A stretch of DNA of 39,651 bases, from contig DATNRH010000067.1 of the NCBI GenBank assembly GCA_036703605.1, forward strand, positions 1 through 39,651, in the 5' to 3' direction. The translations under genes were made by a program, and so were the position numbers. Shown here piece by piece: positions 16,180 to 25,432 of this stretch. How positions within the stretch are numbered: the stretch's first letter is position 1; the number at the start of each line of letters is the position of its first letter. Source of the stretch: Candidatus Obscuribacterales bacterium (GTDB lineage Bacteria > Cyanobacteriota > Cyanobacteriia > RECH01). Below the pieces are notes generated by a model. It had not been told where the DNA came from. It did no database searches and was given only the letters and a program-made list of their open reading frames with translations.

Positions 16180-17160
16180 CTAATGACTCATGTCCAACAT
16201 GCGCTGAATGGGTTTGAGCGCCGCCTGTTGCAGTTCAGCAGCCATGGTGATCTCGGGCGATCGCCGCTTCATGGCCCAGTAGATTTTTTCCAGGGTGTTC
16301 AAGCGCATATGGGGACATTCATTGCAGGCACAGCTTCCCATAGGCGGCGCTGGAATAAACTGCTTGTGGGGCGCTTGCTTTTGCATTTGATGAATAATAC
16401 CCGGCTCTGTGACCACGATGAAGGAGGAGCGATCGCTCCGTTGGCAATACTTGAGCAGGGCTGTGGTTGAGCCTATATAGTCGGCATGGCGCAACACCGA
16501 AGGCTCACATTCCGGATGGGCCAAGATCTCTGCTTCTGGATGCTCCATGTGCAACTGCACCATTTTCTTCTCAGAAAAATTCTCATGCACCATGCAGGCT
16601 CCCTGCCAGAGCACCAAGTCTCGGCCGGTTTCTGCCATGACGTAGCGCCCCAGATTTTGGTCGGGCGCGAAGATAATGGGCTGATCCCCAGGAATTTGGT
16701 TGACGATCTGCACGGCATTGGAACTGGTGCAAATGATGTCGCTCATGGCCTTGATCTCGGCGGTGCAGTTGATGTAAGAAATCACCAAGTGACCTGGATG
16801 AGCGGCTTTGAAGGCGGCGAATTCTGCTGGAGGGCAGCTATCTGCCAAGGAACAGCCGGCATCTAAGTCGGGCAACAAGACCAGCTTGTTGGGATTTAAA
16901 ATTTTGGCTGTTTCCGCCATGAAATGGACGCCAGCAAAGACGATCACCGCTGCATCAGTACTAGCCGCTTGGCGAGATAATCCTAGGGAATCGCCGATGT
17001 AGTCAGCAATGTCTTGAATGTCGGGATCTTGGTAATAGTGGGCTAAGATCACCGCGTTCAGCTCTTGTTTTAGGTCTTGAATAGCGGCGACTAGGTCGGT
17101 GGGTAGAGCAGACGTTGACGTGGGACGAGCAGTCGTAAACACAGCAGTACCATCCATCAA
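16180..17160 (-). CDS. nadA: Quinolinate synthase
   Basis: A 326-aa [4Fe-4S] enzyme that condenses iminoaspartate with dihydroxyacetone phosphate to quinolinate, the second step of de novo NAD synthesis. Family features seen are the N-terminal ILAHYYQ (38-44), [10 protein letters not shown] (56-65), C103 in DAGCSLAD, C189 in [10 protein letters not shown], and the C-terminal cluster C277/C279/C282 in [11 protein letters not shown]. One cysteine from each of the three groups should hold the cluster. The start MMDG gives a length normal for the family. It is transcribed alone on the minus strand and is divergent from the tyrosine recombinase gene across a 134-base gap. nadB and nadC are not in the window. 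Confidence 0.97.
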   Translation of the reverse strand: MMDGTAVFTTARPTSTSALPTDLVAAIQDLKQELNAVILAHYYQDPDIQDIADYIGDSLGLSRQAASTDAAVIVFAGVHFMAETAKILNPNKLVLLPDLDAGCSLADSCPPAEFAAFKAAHPGHLVISYINCTAEIKAMSDIICTSSNAVQIVNQIPGDQPIIFAPDQNLGRYVMAETGRDLVLWQGACMVHENFSEKKMVQLHMEHPEAEILAHPECEPSVLRHADYIGSTTALLKYCQRSDRSSFIVVTEPGIIHQMQKQAPHKQFIPAPPMGSCACNECPHMRLNTLEKIYWAMKRRSPEITMAAELQQAALKPIQRMLDMSH

Positions 17161-17282
17161 AGGTAGGGAATCGGCTGCCTGAGATTGATCCCGGCCTCCA
17201 GATCGAAACGATGGATCAATAGGTCGGCTCGGGGGATGGCAATCTAGACAGGTTTCCCATTATAGTAGTTTTTACCAAAATT

Positions 17283-17297
17283 GGAGGGTTGACGGTG
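17283..17297 (+). promoter_or_regulatory. Shine-Dalgarno deciding a GTG start
   Basis: GGAGG at 17283-17287 touches the in-frame TTG at 17289 too closely, but is 7 bases from GTG 17295. The GTG is therefore the better start for the recombinase. Confidence 0.65.
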
Positions 17298-17846
17298 AAG
17301 GTGCAGGGAAACGGGCAGGCTAGGGTGTTGACGGGTGAGGAGATTCAGCGCTTGTTTGCCGATGGATTGAGCTGCGATCGCGATCGCGCCCTGTTTGGCC
17401 TTTGTCTATATACGGGCTGCCGAATTTCTGAAGCCCTCACCCTGCAGGTGGATGATCTACAGGGCGACATCCTCACCCTGCGGCGGCGAAATACCAAGGG
17501 CAAGCTCCAAACGCGATCGCTCCATATTCATCCCGTCCTAGCAAATCTGCTGGCGGCCTACGCTCCGGCCAGCGGCTACCTGTTTCCGGGAATGCCAGGG
17601 CGATCGCCCCATCTCACCCGATTCAGCGCCGACAAAATTCTGCGGGCAGCCTGCCGGCGAGTGGGGCTCCAGGGCATCAGTACCCATAGCTTTCGCCGCA
17701 CAGCCCTAACGACCATGAGCAACGCCGGCATCCCCCTGCGCCATATCCAAGACATTTCTGGACATCGCTCTCTCGCCACCCTCCAACGTTACCTAGAAGT
17801 GCGCCCCGAAGATCGACAGCGAGCGATCGCCTCCCTCCGGTTCTAG
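17295..17846 (+). CDS. Minimal tyrosine recombinase (catalytic domain only)
   Basis: A 183-aa protein of the phage integrase/XerC superfamily, which cuts and rejoins DNA through a 3'-phosphotyrosine. All catalytic residues are present (numbered from GTG 17295): R43 in TGCRISEAL, K68 in NTKGK, H131xxR134 in HSFRR, H157 in SGHRS and nucleophile Y166 in LQRYLEV. The N-terminal core-binding (SAM-like) domain of normal integrases is absent; the protein starts only about 10 residues before the catalytic fold. There is no excisionase, att duplication or other phage gene nearby, and HIP1 density equals that of the neighbours, so this looks like a resident gene and not a fresh insertion. Its target is unknown. 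Confidence 0.9.
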   Translation: MKVQGNGQARVLTGEEIQRLFADGLSCDRDRALFGLCLYTGCRISEALTLQVDDLQGDILTLRRRNTKGKLQTRSLHIHPVLANLLAAYAPASGYLFPGMPGRSPHLTRFSADKILRAACRRVGLQGISTHSFRRTALTTMSNAGIPLRHIQDISGHRSLATLQRYLEVRPEDRQRAIASLRF

Positions 17847-17926
17847 GCTCTGTTAGGGCTGATCCCGCAGAAATCTGTGGAATTTTGTAGGATGAAAGAG
17901 TATTTTGTAAACCAGTGTTAAACCCC

Positions 17927-18589
17927 ATGGGATTATTCGGATTCGGTAAAAAGCTCAGCCTGCCCACGGCTCAAGAGGCGCTAGCTGGACGGGCAAAAAC
18001 CATGCCCATTCCGTCCAAACATTTTGTCAACGGCAATCCCCTCAATCCTGATCTGAGCGGCTTAGAACAAGCCATGTTTGGTCTGGGCTGTTTTTGGGGC
18101 GCAGAACGCAAATTCTGGCAGCTACCAGGGGTCATAGTTACGGCGGTCGGCTATGCAGCGGGGATCACGCCCAATCCCACCTACCAAGAAGTCTGTAGCG
18201 GTCTCACTGGCCACAATGAAGTCGTCTGGCTGGCGTTTGATCCATCCCAGATTAGCTATGAAACCCTGTTGAAGGTGTTTTGGGAGAGCCATAACCCTAC
18301 TCAAGGTATGCGCCAAGGTAATGATGTAGGTACGCAATATCGATCTGGAATCTATACCTATTCTCCAGAACAGCAGCAGGCGGCAGTCGCCTCCAAACAG
18401 GTCTATCAAACAGCAATCCAGTCCGCTGGCTATGGAGCGATCACGACTGAAATTCTAGATGCGCCAACGTTTTACTATGCGGAAGAGTATCACCAACAGT
18501 ATTTAGCTAAGAATCCCAACGGTTACTGTGGATTGGGTGGAACCAACGTATCTTGCCCCGTGGGTACAGAGGTTGAAGCTCGGGCATAA
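17927..18589 (+). CDS. msrA: Peptide-methionine (S)-S-oxide reductase A
   Basis: A 220-aa cytoplasmic repair enzyme reducing methionine-S-sulfoxide in proteins, relevant to oxidative stress in photosynthetic cells. The catalytic motif GCFWGAE has nucleophile C55 and E60. GTQYRSGIY (about 135-143) is the usual substrate-binding segment, and C201 (GYCGLGG) and C210 (SCPVG) fit the recycling cysteines of the three-Cys type. A GTG at 17915 is in frame, but ATG 17927 begins MGLFGFGKK, which I take as the usual cyanobacterial N-terminus; no strong Shine-Dalgarno sequence precedes either. It is followed by a 17-bp terminator hairpin. Confidence 0.96.
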   Translation: MGLFGFGKKLSLPTAQEALAGRAKTMPIPSKHFVNGNPLNPDLSGLEQAMFGLGCFWGAERKFWQLPGVIVTAVGYAAGITPNPTYQEVCSGLTGHNEVVWLAFDPSQISYETLLKVFWESHNPTQGMRQGNDVGTQYRSGIYTYSPEQQQAAVASKQVYQTAIQSAGYGAITTEILDAPTFYYAEEYHQQYLAKNPNGYCGLGGTNVSCPVGTEVEARA

Positions 18590-18612
18590 CCCATAGCACC
18601 AAGTTTCCGCAA

Positions 18613-18651
18613 AACAGCTAGAGCGTAGATGCATTCTACGCTCTAGCTGTT
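18613..18651. terminator. 17-bp perfect hairpin between convergent genes
   Basis: 18613-18629 pairs perfectly with 18635-18651 around a five-base loop. The minus-strand side runs into TTTT, while the plus side has only a weak T/A stretch. It probably terminates msrA and the minus-strand gene at 18768. Confidence 0.8.
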
Positions 18652-18767
18652 AATATGGCTTAAATAACCCAGCTTATTGGCGGATGACGCTAGGCTACTT
18701 TGAGCAGAAACTAGAGAAGATTGTGTAAAAAATCTATAGTTGTCCAAGGTTCCGCCCTCAGCATCCG

Positions 18768-18953
18768 TTAAGAGTGGGTATCTGAGATCCAAGATCCGTT
18801 GAGCTCTCGGACAAGAGCATCCACGTTACTAGCAATGAGGGTACGAATCTCTTCGTCATAGACAGGTAAGTGGGCAAACCAGGCCTCTAGCTCGTCTAGC
18901 TCATAGGGCGTTAGGTTCGTCAGTTTTGATTGAAGCTCTACTGGCATGTCCAT
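18768..18953 (-). CDS. Hypothetical small acidic protein, 61 aa
   Basis: A short helical protein of unknown function (MDMPVELQSKLTNLTPYELD, then ELEAWFAHLP). ATG 18953 has GAGA 7 bases upstream; an in-frame GTG at 18965 would add four residues. It is rich in Leu/Glu/Asp and has no membrane segment or signal peptide. A bidirectional terminator lies 117 bases past its stop. Size and acidity resemble small antitoxin- or adaptor-like proteins, but no toxin gene is adjacent, so I assign no role. Confidence 0.55.
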   Translation of the reverse strand: MDMPVELQSKLTNLTPYELDELEAWFAHLPVYDEEIRTLIASNVDALVRELNGSWISDTHS

Positions 18954-19782
18954 GGCAATTCTCACGGGGCTACTGAATAGTAAACTGGAAGGTTGTAATG
19001 TGACGGGTTGATCGTTGCTCGGGCATGATCAAAAACGTAAGCAACGCGACGGTTGGATTGATTGTGGGTGGTCGTTAGGAACCCAACGTTTAAGTTCCGA
19101 TCGCAGGCTGGAGAGTAACCATGACCTGAGTATTGATGAACAAAGACCCATCCTTCAGCAAGGCAAGGATGTGGGGTCTCAGCGGGGCTTCAGTATATAC
19201 CACAGGGTCATGAGTCACTATTCCAGACAATACCTCTCAGATGTTTGGGAAAGGTATGACGACTAAACTTCACAGAATTAAGGACTTAAGGACAAAACGC
19301 TCATGACTTGGGGGGGAGTGCCTGATCGCTATCGCATCTTGATAGATAGGATTACAACATCAGGCTTTTCTTCGTCCTACGCCAACAGGTATGAAGATAG
19401 ACATCACCCCCATACTGCTGCACGACGTTGATCAACAGATTTCAAGGTAAGGGTTAAGGTCTAGATGGCTGGAGTATCCAAATACTGGCAGCCTCTAAGA
19501 AAAAAATCAGTGATTTTGCTTACAAAGTTGGCTAGTCATGTGAGACTTAAGTCTAATTCTAGCGATCGCGCTCTATTTTCTCAAGCTGTTATAAGATTAA
19601 TTGCGTATTTTCACTGAAACAACATCTATACTGGTTTAGCTTCATAAAAGCTATAAATTTCTGTTTCAGAAACAAGGTAAAATTACCAGCCCTTCAGTAT
19701 AAAAAGCTCACACCCGGCCACCCATGGTTACCCTCTGCTGCTGGAAGAAGCCCGCACCAATGCTGCCGGTGTTGGGAGTAGG
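18954..19782. other. Gene-free stretch before the histidine kinase 3' end
   Basis: 829 bases. The plus frame 19015-19266 (83 aa from TTG) has unusual composition and no ribosome site. The part from about 19490 to 19690 is AT-rich. I see no RNA gene or terminator that can be defended. Confidence 0.5.
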
Positions 19783-21213
19783 TCAATCAGGGGGAGCGAT
19801 CGGCAGCTCAAACCATAGGGTTGTTCCTTGACCATAGGTGCTAGAGACGCCAATGGTTCCATGGTGTGCTTCAATGATTTGCTGACAGATATACAATCCT
19901 AAGCCTAGGCCCAGGGTTTGGCGGGCGTTGGGCCCACGAGTGCAAAGATTGAACAGTTGATCACATTGTTCTGCCGAGAGGCCAGGCCCGTTGTCATGGA
20001 TGGTGCAGCGGAGATACTTGCCCATGACTTGGGCGGCCAGCTGTAGATGGATCCCATGGGCGTTGTAGCGTAGGGCATTAGAGATGAGGTTGTGATAGAC
20101 CCGGTGTAGCTGTGTCGGATCTGCCTTCACGAGCGGCAGGGTGTCTGGGATTCTCACGGACACGATCGCTTCAGCGTCTTGTATAGAAGAATACAGATCG
20201 CCAAGAACCTTCTGTACTGAATTTTCTAAAGAGAGCGGTTGGCAATGGAGCTGAATGCCTTGGGTTTCGAGCGTATAGGCTTCGAGTAAGGAATCAATCA
20301 GTTCAACTTGGCGATCGCCGCTCTCAATCATGCGGTCTAGAATGCCTTGAGACAGCGTTGTTTCACCGGCTGGATTGCGTAAATTCCTTAAGACCATCAA
20401 CGTGCCCAAGACGGGGTTACGGAGGTCATGGGATACGGCATGGAGAAAGAGACGAATTTGCCGGCGCAACTCAAACTCCTGTCGCATCATCCGCTCGTAG
20501 AGATATACGCCTAGGTTTGAGATCAAACAGACGGAAAAAAGCTGAAATGCAGTCAGGGAATATACTGCAGAGCCCATAGCAGGGGTAAGATCGGTGCGAG
20601 CCGCAAAGTGAACGTTTTCAAAGCCAAGGAGCATCGCTCCAGCCACACTGCCCAAAAGAACAACCTGAGACAGCAGATGCAGCCGCCAGCGCACGGGGAT
20701 CAAAATGGCTTGGGCTGTGAACACAATCATCCAACTGACGGGGTTGAAGATGACTTCCCCTCGAAGAAATACCTGGATCTGGGGCAAAAAGGAAATTGAC
20801 CAAGATAGCCATAAAAAGAGCCATCCTGGATAGTTCCGAGCGCGGAAGTCCTTCAGCAAGACCAACCCCAAGACTAGTCCCAGACCTTGAGCAATGGAGC
20901 TCACGATACAGCGGTAGGATAGCCCTGGCGTGAGGCTCACCGATTGCTCCAGCGTCACGGCTGGGATCACCACAAGCAGATTGAGCGCGGTTAAACAGCT
21001 CAACAAGATAATAGCCAGGATGCCAATTAAGCGTAATCGTTCAAGCATGAAGCGATGTTGCCATTTTGGATAGTCCAGTGAGGAGGAGGACGGCATCCAA
21101 GGTATTAAGCGATCGCACCATGGCTTAAATGAAATCAGCGTTAGCCTAGGCCACTGAAGATGCTGTGGAGTTTTTGCATTCACATTGGAGCAACTATGAG
21201 CTACAGTCTCCAC
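19783..21213 (-). CDS. Membrane-bound sensor histidine kinase
   Basis: A 476-aa sensor. About six hydrophobic helices occupy residues 58-240, with short connecting loops and no large periplasmic domain, so the stimulus is probably sensed in or near the membrane. The HisKA H-box AVSHDLRNPV has phospho-acceptor H262. The HATPase domain (about 350-470) has the N-box NLISNALRYN, the G1 box DNGPGL and the G2 box GLGLGLY. The longest frame starts at GTG 21213; ATG 21096 (residue 40) is also possible and would trim an unremarkable head. It lies 58 bases after the STAS gene on the same strand, a likely operon. No response regulator is in the window. Confidence 0.92.
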   Translation of the reverse strand: METVAHSCSNVNAKTPQHLQWPRLTLISFKPWCDRLIPWMPSSSSLDYPKWQHRFMLERLRLIGILAIILLSCLTALNLLVVIPAVTLEQSVSLTPGLSYRCIVSSIAQGLGLVLGLVLLKDFRARNYPGWLFLWLSWSISFLPQIQVFLRGEVIFNPVSWMIVFTAQAILIPVRWRLHLLSQVVLLGSVAGAMLLGFENVHFAARTDLTPAMGSAVYSLTAFQLFSVCLISNLGVYLYERMMRQEFELRRQIRLFLHAVSHDLRNPVLGTLMVLRNLRNPAGETTLSQGILDRMIESGDRQVELIDSLLEAYTLETQGIQLHCQPLSLENSVQKVLGDLYSSIQDAEAIVSVRIPDTLPLVKADPTQLHRVYHNLISNALRYNAHGIHLQLAAQVMGKYLRCTIHDNGPGLSAEQCDQLFNLCTRGPNARQTLGLGLGLYICQQIIEAHHGTIGVSSTYGQGTTLWFELPIAPPD

Positions 21214-21271
21214 TGTACGAGATCACTGCCCATCTCACTAGCTCCCAGTGGTTCACCCTTTTGGATGAAGG

Positions 21272-21637
21272 CTAGGACAAGAATGGATCCTGATGGGGCG
21301 ATCGCATGGAATCCTGACTGGAAAACTGCTGGAGAAAATCTTGCGGGGTGTCGTAAATTTCCAGAACGGTATCCAGGCAAGACATTTCCACGGCCATGCG
21401 AGCTTGACCACTGAGGGAGCACAACGCCAGCCGTCCACCCACCTTCTTCACCCGCTTGCTAGCAATCACCAACGCTCCTAGACCACTACTGTCCATGAAG
21501 ATGACGTCCTGCAGATCTAGAAGCAAGCAGGCGACATTGGATTCTAAACTTTGGGTGACCCAGTGCAGGATATCTGGCGCACTGGTTGAGCTAAGGATGC
21601 GCGTGGTCGGACGGAAGATTCGATAGGGGACAAACAT
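21272..21637 (-). CDS. STAS-domain protein, anti-sigma factor antagonist-like
   Basis: A small protein (121 aa from ATG 21637; 134 aa if ATG 21676 is used) with one STAS domain. The motif FMDSSGLGAL carries the serine (S50 or S51) that is phosphorylated by anti-sigma kinases in SpoIIAA/RsbV-type switches. It would act in the cytoplasm by binding a partner kinase. ATG 21637 is preferred because AGGT lies 6 bases upstream, whereas the longer start has no ribosome site. The gene precedes the membrane histidine kinase by 58 bases. Partner-switching between the two is possible, but the kinase is of the two-component type and not RsbW-like. Confidence 0.88.
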   Translation of the reverse strand: MFVPYRIFRPTTRILSSTSAPDILHWVTQSLESNVACLLLDLQDVIFMDSSGLGALVIASKRVKKVGGRLALCSLSGQARMAVEMSCLDTVLEIYDTPQDFLQQFSSQDSMRSPHQDPFLS

Positions 21638-21766
21638 AATGCAACCTAGAAAACCGACTGGCTGAGCAAGGTCCATGGCGAGGCCGACCCTGGGTCAATC
21701 CACTTTTCTGTCCCAGGGTTGGATATCCGGATCCTGGCTAGCTAGTCTTGCCAAGCGTGATCTAGA

Positions 21767-22780
21767 TTAATGGCTGGATGGTGCAGATTTATATTCGATC
21801 AGCGTAGCTTGACGACGGAAGATTCGACGGAGATGAAACTGGAGTTGCCCCTGCAGTTCTGGAAATTTTCCGATGGTGCAAAACCAGCCATACCATCGAG
21901 CCACACCTGGGTCGTAGCCCTTACCTTGGGCATAGCGAGCTGTTCGCAGGGCAGACACTGGATAGAGAGCCAGCAGCAGCAAACTAAGCCCCGAGGTGAT
22001 CCCAGCCGTTCCTAGGATGACGACCGGGATCACCAGCCCCCATATCCAAATCCGGCGGCTTTCTTTGACCCAATGCTGTTGAGGACTGCGGCCATGCATC
22101 CAACTGCCTTGGGCGAAGGCGTGACCCGATCGCTGCGATCGCTTCCACCACTGGGAAAACTGAGTCATCTGGGCATCATGTAGGGTCATCTCTGCATCCA
22201 GACGGAAAATTTTCCAATCCTGCTGACGCAGCCGCACACATAGCTCCGGCTCCTCCCCAGCAATCAAACTAGGGTTGAAGCCATTCACCTGTTGCACTGC
22301 CGCCACCCGCATCATGGCATCACCGCCACAGGCCGTAGCTTCCCCCACCGGGGTATCCCATTCAATGTCACAGATTTGGTTGTAGATCGAGGCTTCGGGA
22401 AAACGCTCCCGCCGCCGTCCACAGACTACCGCCAGATCCGGGCGATCACTCAAGGCTTGGCGAGCCGTCTCCAACCAGCCTGGCACCACTTCACAATCTC
22501 CATCGACAAATTGCACAAAGGTGAGATCGGGCTGGAGCTGCAGCAGTCGTTCAAAGCCAGCATTCCGGGCGCGGGCAGCGGTGAAGGGAATCGATAGATC
22601 TAGCACCACCACCTCAACCCCGAGAGATTGGGCAAACTCGACGCTGCCGTCCGTGGAGCCAGAATCGACGTAGACCACCACATCAGCTTGGCCCACCACC
22701 GACTTTAAACAGCGCTGCAGACGATCGCCTTCATTGCGACCGATCGCGACTAATCCAATTGTGTTCAAGGGATACCTCAC
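21767..22780 (-). CDS. Family 2 glycosyltransferase with C-terminal membrane segment
   Basis: A 337-aa GT-A enzyme. It has the N-terminal IGLVAIGRNEG, DSGSTDGS (39-46) for the nucleotide, D93-G-D95 for the metal, and GEEPELCVRLRQ with the acceptor-site ED-like acids. A hydrophobic stretch at about 245-285 should anchor it to the membrane, followed by a basic tail. The donor and acceptor are unknown. It faces away from the main polysaccharide cluster that begins 1.1 kb further on. Just upstream of its start is an extended HIP1 palindrome (22791-22804). Confidence 0.9.
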   Translation of the reverse strand: MRYPLNTIGLVAIGRNEGDRLQRCLKSVVGQADVVVYVDSGSTDGSVEFAQSLGVEVVVLDLSIPFTAARARNAGFERLLQLQPDLTFVQFVDGDCEVVPGWLETARQALSDRPDLAVVCGRRRERFPEASIYNQICDIEWDTPVGEATACGGDAMMRVAAVQQVNGFNPSLIAGEEPELCVRLRQQDWKIFRLDAEMTLHDAQMTQFSQWWKRSQRSGHAFAQGSWMHGRSPQQHWVKESRRIWIWGLVIPVVILGTAGITSGLSLLLLALYPVSALRTARYAQGKGYDPGVARWYGWFCTIGKFPELQGQLQFHLRRIFRRQATLIEYKSAPSSH

Positions 22781-23185
22781 TCATTGATGAGGGGCGATCG
22801 CCCCATGGGTTTGCTTCTACCATGCCCAATCCAGCTTAGCTTCGGCAAGCCGCGATCGCCCCATGAACCGTTTAGGTGCCCCATCAGATACACAAGCTAA
22901 CCAAGACAAGGATGATCTCTAGGAGTCAAGACTCACCTCATGTCTGAGCGTTTCCTCTTCCCTGAGCAACCTATCTCTGAGGGAGAGATTGCATCCGGCT
23001 CGTGATAAATATCACTCAGCGACGGGTTTGAGATCAGCAGAACAACGAGGGTTACCTCACATCGTTGCACGATGGAGATCAAGATCAATCGCTAGAACTA
23101 TCACAGAACTGTCTCAGCTCTGTCACAGGGAATTCTCAGAACTTTGATTATCGTAAAGGAGTCGTAAAGCAATGGGTCAGACACT
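22781..23185. other. Divergent intergenic region
   Basis: 405 bases with the 14-bp palindrome GGGGCGATCGCCCC at 22791-22804 and another HIP1 nearby. Promoters of the flanking genes should lie here, but none is clear. Confidence 0.5.
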
Positions 23186-23398
23186 ATGCAAGCTCAAATC
23201 AAACTACAGATGATGTCATGGGATCGCATTAATATCCGACTATTGCTGACGCGGGAATCGGGATTGCTGCAGAAAATCAATCCATTTCATACCTCGCTTG
23301 ATCACGATATTCATATTGCCGTCGAGCGATCGCCTGATGATGATCTGCCCCCAGTGCATGATTTGGTTGAGCTGGAAATTTTGATGCGTCCTGCCTAA
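23186..23398 (+). CDS. Hypothetical protein, 70 aa
   Basis: A small protein of unknown function, beginning MQAQIKLQMMSWDRINIRLL and ending in an acidic, proline-containing stretch and VELEILMRPA. The composition looks genuine and the predicted strands alternate polar and non-polar residues. ATG 23186 has no good Shine-Dalgarno sequence, which lowers confidence. No neighbour suggests a role. Confidence 0.45.
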   Translation: MQAQIKLQMMSWDRINIRLLLTRESGLLQKINPFHTSLDHDIHIAVERSPDDDLPPVHDLVELEILMRPA

Positions 23399-23860
23399 TT
23401 CTTTCGTTTTTAGCGGAACTTTTTTCATCCCTTGAACATCAGGGTGGTAGGTTTGATCGTATTTACCCCACCTAGGATTAACATACCCAGCCCCCTTAAA
23501 GCTTGCCCAGGTGCATCCTATGCCAACAGGCGATCGCCCCTTCAGTAATATCTGAATCATTGGACTGCTGTGGATCGTTGGAGCAAGCCTCCAACTGGCT
23601 CAATCCACGGCTCGCCCAATTGCCAACAAGCTGATGTCCTAGGTGATTCTAGACTGGAAAACCTGCCTAATGACTTGATGACAGCGATCCCCAACTTGCA
23701 TCATCAGGCCACAAACCTGGAAGACTGGCATACCATCCGAAGGTGACAGGACAGACCAACGTTGAAGCGATCGCGTCAACATCACCTCAACATGAATATC
23801 TTTCAGCAAATTTGGGTATCCTGGGCACGCCTGCGATTTGCACATTACTAGGGACTCTGT
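23399..23860. other. Gene-free stretch before the flippase gene
   Basis: 462 bases, with one short hairpin near 23577-23596 (GTTGGA/TCCAAC). The minus-strand frames here look random. The leader of the polysaccharide operon should lie in its last part. Confidence 0.5.
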
Positions 23861-25225
23861 ATGGCTGATCCGTCCTTAACGCCTTCTCCCGAGCCCACAC
23901 CTGATCCTGCGGCCAAACCGTCCCTAAAAGCACGGGCCATCCGGGGATCCATGTGGACGCTAGGCGGCTATGGTGCCAATCAGGTTCTACGATTTGCCAG
24001 CAATTTAGTTCTGACCCGCCTGTTGTTTCCAGAAGCCTTTGGGCTAATGTCGCTGGTGCAGATTTTTCTGCAGGGGCTAGAAATGTTTTCCGACATTGGC
24101 ATCAAGCCCAGCATCATTCACGATAAGCGGGGCGATGATCCAGCCTTTCTCAACACCGCCTGGACGATTCAAGCCGGTCGCGGCGTGGGGCTGTGGCTGT
24201 TGTCCTGCGCGATCGCGTTCCCGGCGTCCCAGTTCTACCGCGAACCCATGCTCACCCAGCTTTTGCCCGTGGTGGGGTTAACGGCATTAATCTCCGGCTT
24301 CACCTCCACCAAGCTGCCCACTGCCAACCGCAATCTTCGCCTTGGGTTGGTGACCAGCTTAGAACTCACCTCCTATGTGGTGGGTTTGGTGGTGATGGTT
24401 TTCTGTGCTTGGCGGTATGAATCGGTCTGGGCGCTGGTGGCAGGGGGGCTGGTAGATAGCCTGTTGCGCATGACCCTCAGCCATGTGATGCTGCCGGGCA
24501 TCTCCAACCGCTTTCATTGGGAGCCAGAGGCCTTCAAGTCCCTCTATCGCTTTGGGCGCTGGATTTTTATTAGCACCGCGCTGACGTTCTTGGCCGGTCA
24601 GGGCGATCGCTTGATTCTGGGACGATTGCTAGACGTGCGATTTTTGGGGGTTTACACCATCGCCGTCACCCTAGCGCGCTTCCCCCGCCAAGCCATTTCT
24701 CAGGTGATCGATCGCGTCCTGTTTCCCTCCTATGCCGAACTGATTCGCGATCGCCCCGAGCGAGTCTATACCAATCTACGAAAAAGCCGCCTCACCTTAA
24801 TAGGAATTGGCTGGGGTATTTCCCTAACGTTTATTCTGTTTGGCCCCGCTATTATCAACACTTTATATGATGAACGCTATGCTGATGCTGGCTGGATCAT
24901 TCAGATTATTTCATTGGGATCATTAATTGGTGTTGTGGGCGGCACCTATGACGGTATTTTGATGGCCAAAGGCAAGACTTTCTTGGTGTCCTTTTTGTTG
25001 GTTGTGCAAATTTCAGTGCAGTTAGCCGCGATGGTCATCGGCTATCAGCTCAATGGTCAACCGGGTGTGGTGTGGGGGTTAGCCAGTGTGACCTGGTTTG
25101 CCTATCCTGTGAAAGCCATCATTTTCTCTAAGTTTTCGCTCTGGCAGCCGGAGGTTGATATTCCGGTGCTTGGTGCTGCCATCGTGATTATTTGGGGCTC
25201 AACCTATATGCTGAGTTCTATTTAG
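23861..25225 (+). CDS. Polysaccharide flippase, Wzx/WzxC-type
   Basis: A 454-aa integral membrane protein of the MATE/Wzx superfamily, expected to flip lipid-linked oligosaccharide across the plasma membrane. A Pro-rich cytoplasmic head (1-25) is followed by about twelve hydrophobic helices. SMWTLGGYGANQVLRFASNL and the loop around FSDIGIKPSIIH are typical of the Polysacc_synt_3 group. ATG 23861 has AGGG 8 bases upstream. It is the first gene of a long plus-strand run of sugar genes, which fits a Wzx/Wzy assembly route together with the Wzy-like protein at 3903-5456. Confidence 0.92.
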   Translation: MADPSLTPSPEPTPDPAAKPSLKARAIRGSMWTLGGYGANQVLRFASNLVLTRLLFPEAFGLMSLVQIFLQGLEMFSDIGIKPSIIHDKRGDDPAFLNTAWTIQAGRGVGLWLLSCAIAFPASQFYREPMLTQLLPVVGLTALISGFTSTKLPTANRNLRLGLVTSLELTSYVVGLVVMVFCAWRYESVWALVAGGLVDSLLRMTLSHVMLPGISNRFHWEPEAFKSLYRFGRWIFISTALTFLAGQGDRLILGRLLDVRFLGVYTIAVTLARFPRQAISQVIDRVLFPSYAELIRDRPERVYTNLRKSRLTLIGIGWGISLTFILFGPAIINTLYDERYADAGWIIQIISLGSLIGVVGGTYDGILMAKGKTFLVSFLLVVQISVQLAAMVIGYQLNGQPGVVWGLASVTWFAYPVKAIIFSKFSLWQPEVDIPVLGAAIVIIWGSTYMLSSI

Positions 25226-25432
25226 CCTATCAGCATGATTTATGGCAGTTGTCGTGATGGTTTTCAAGATTCATGCATCCTCTTCATCAAGTTCTATCAG
25301 GTGTGTCTGCTGGTTTTAAGGAACAGTCTCATCATCTCTAGCAACCTCATGTATTAACTTCAAAAACCTTCAACCAACTGAGCTAGTTCAGCAGATTTAT
25401 TTCAGCACCAGAGATTCAACCCAAGAGACACC

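Noticed and set aside
15998-16183. 61-aa plus-strand frame downstream of the coiled-coil gene
   Set aside because: It consists of the dispersed C-rich hairpin repeat.
17295-18589. Integrated phage or genomic island around the tyrosine recombinase
   Set aside because: The neighbours are housekeeping genes (nadA, msrA), with no att-like duplications or phage genes, and HIP1 density is normal.
19015-19266. 83-aa plus-strand frame from TTG
   Set aside because: It has an odd composition (many Arg, Gln, Ser, Asp), no ribosome site and no family; kept only as a note for the gap.
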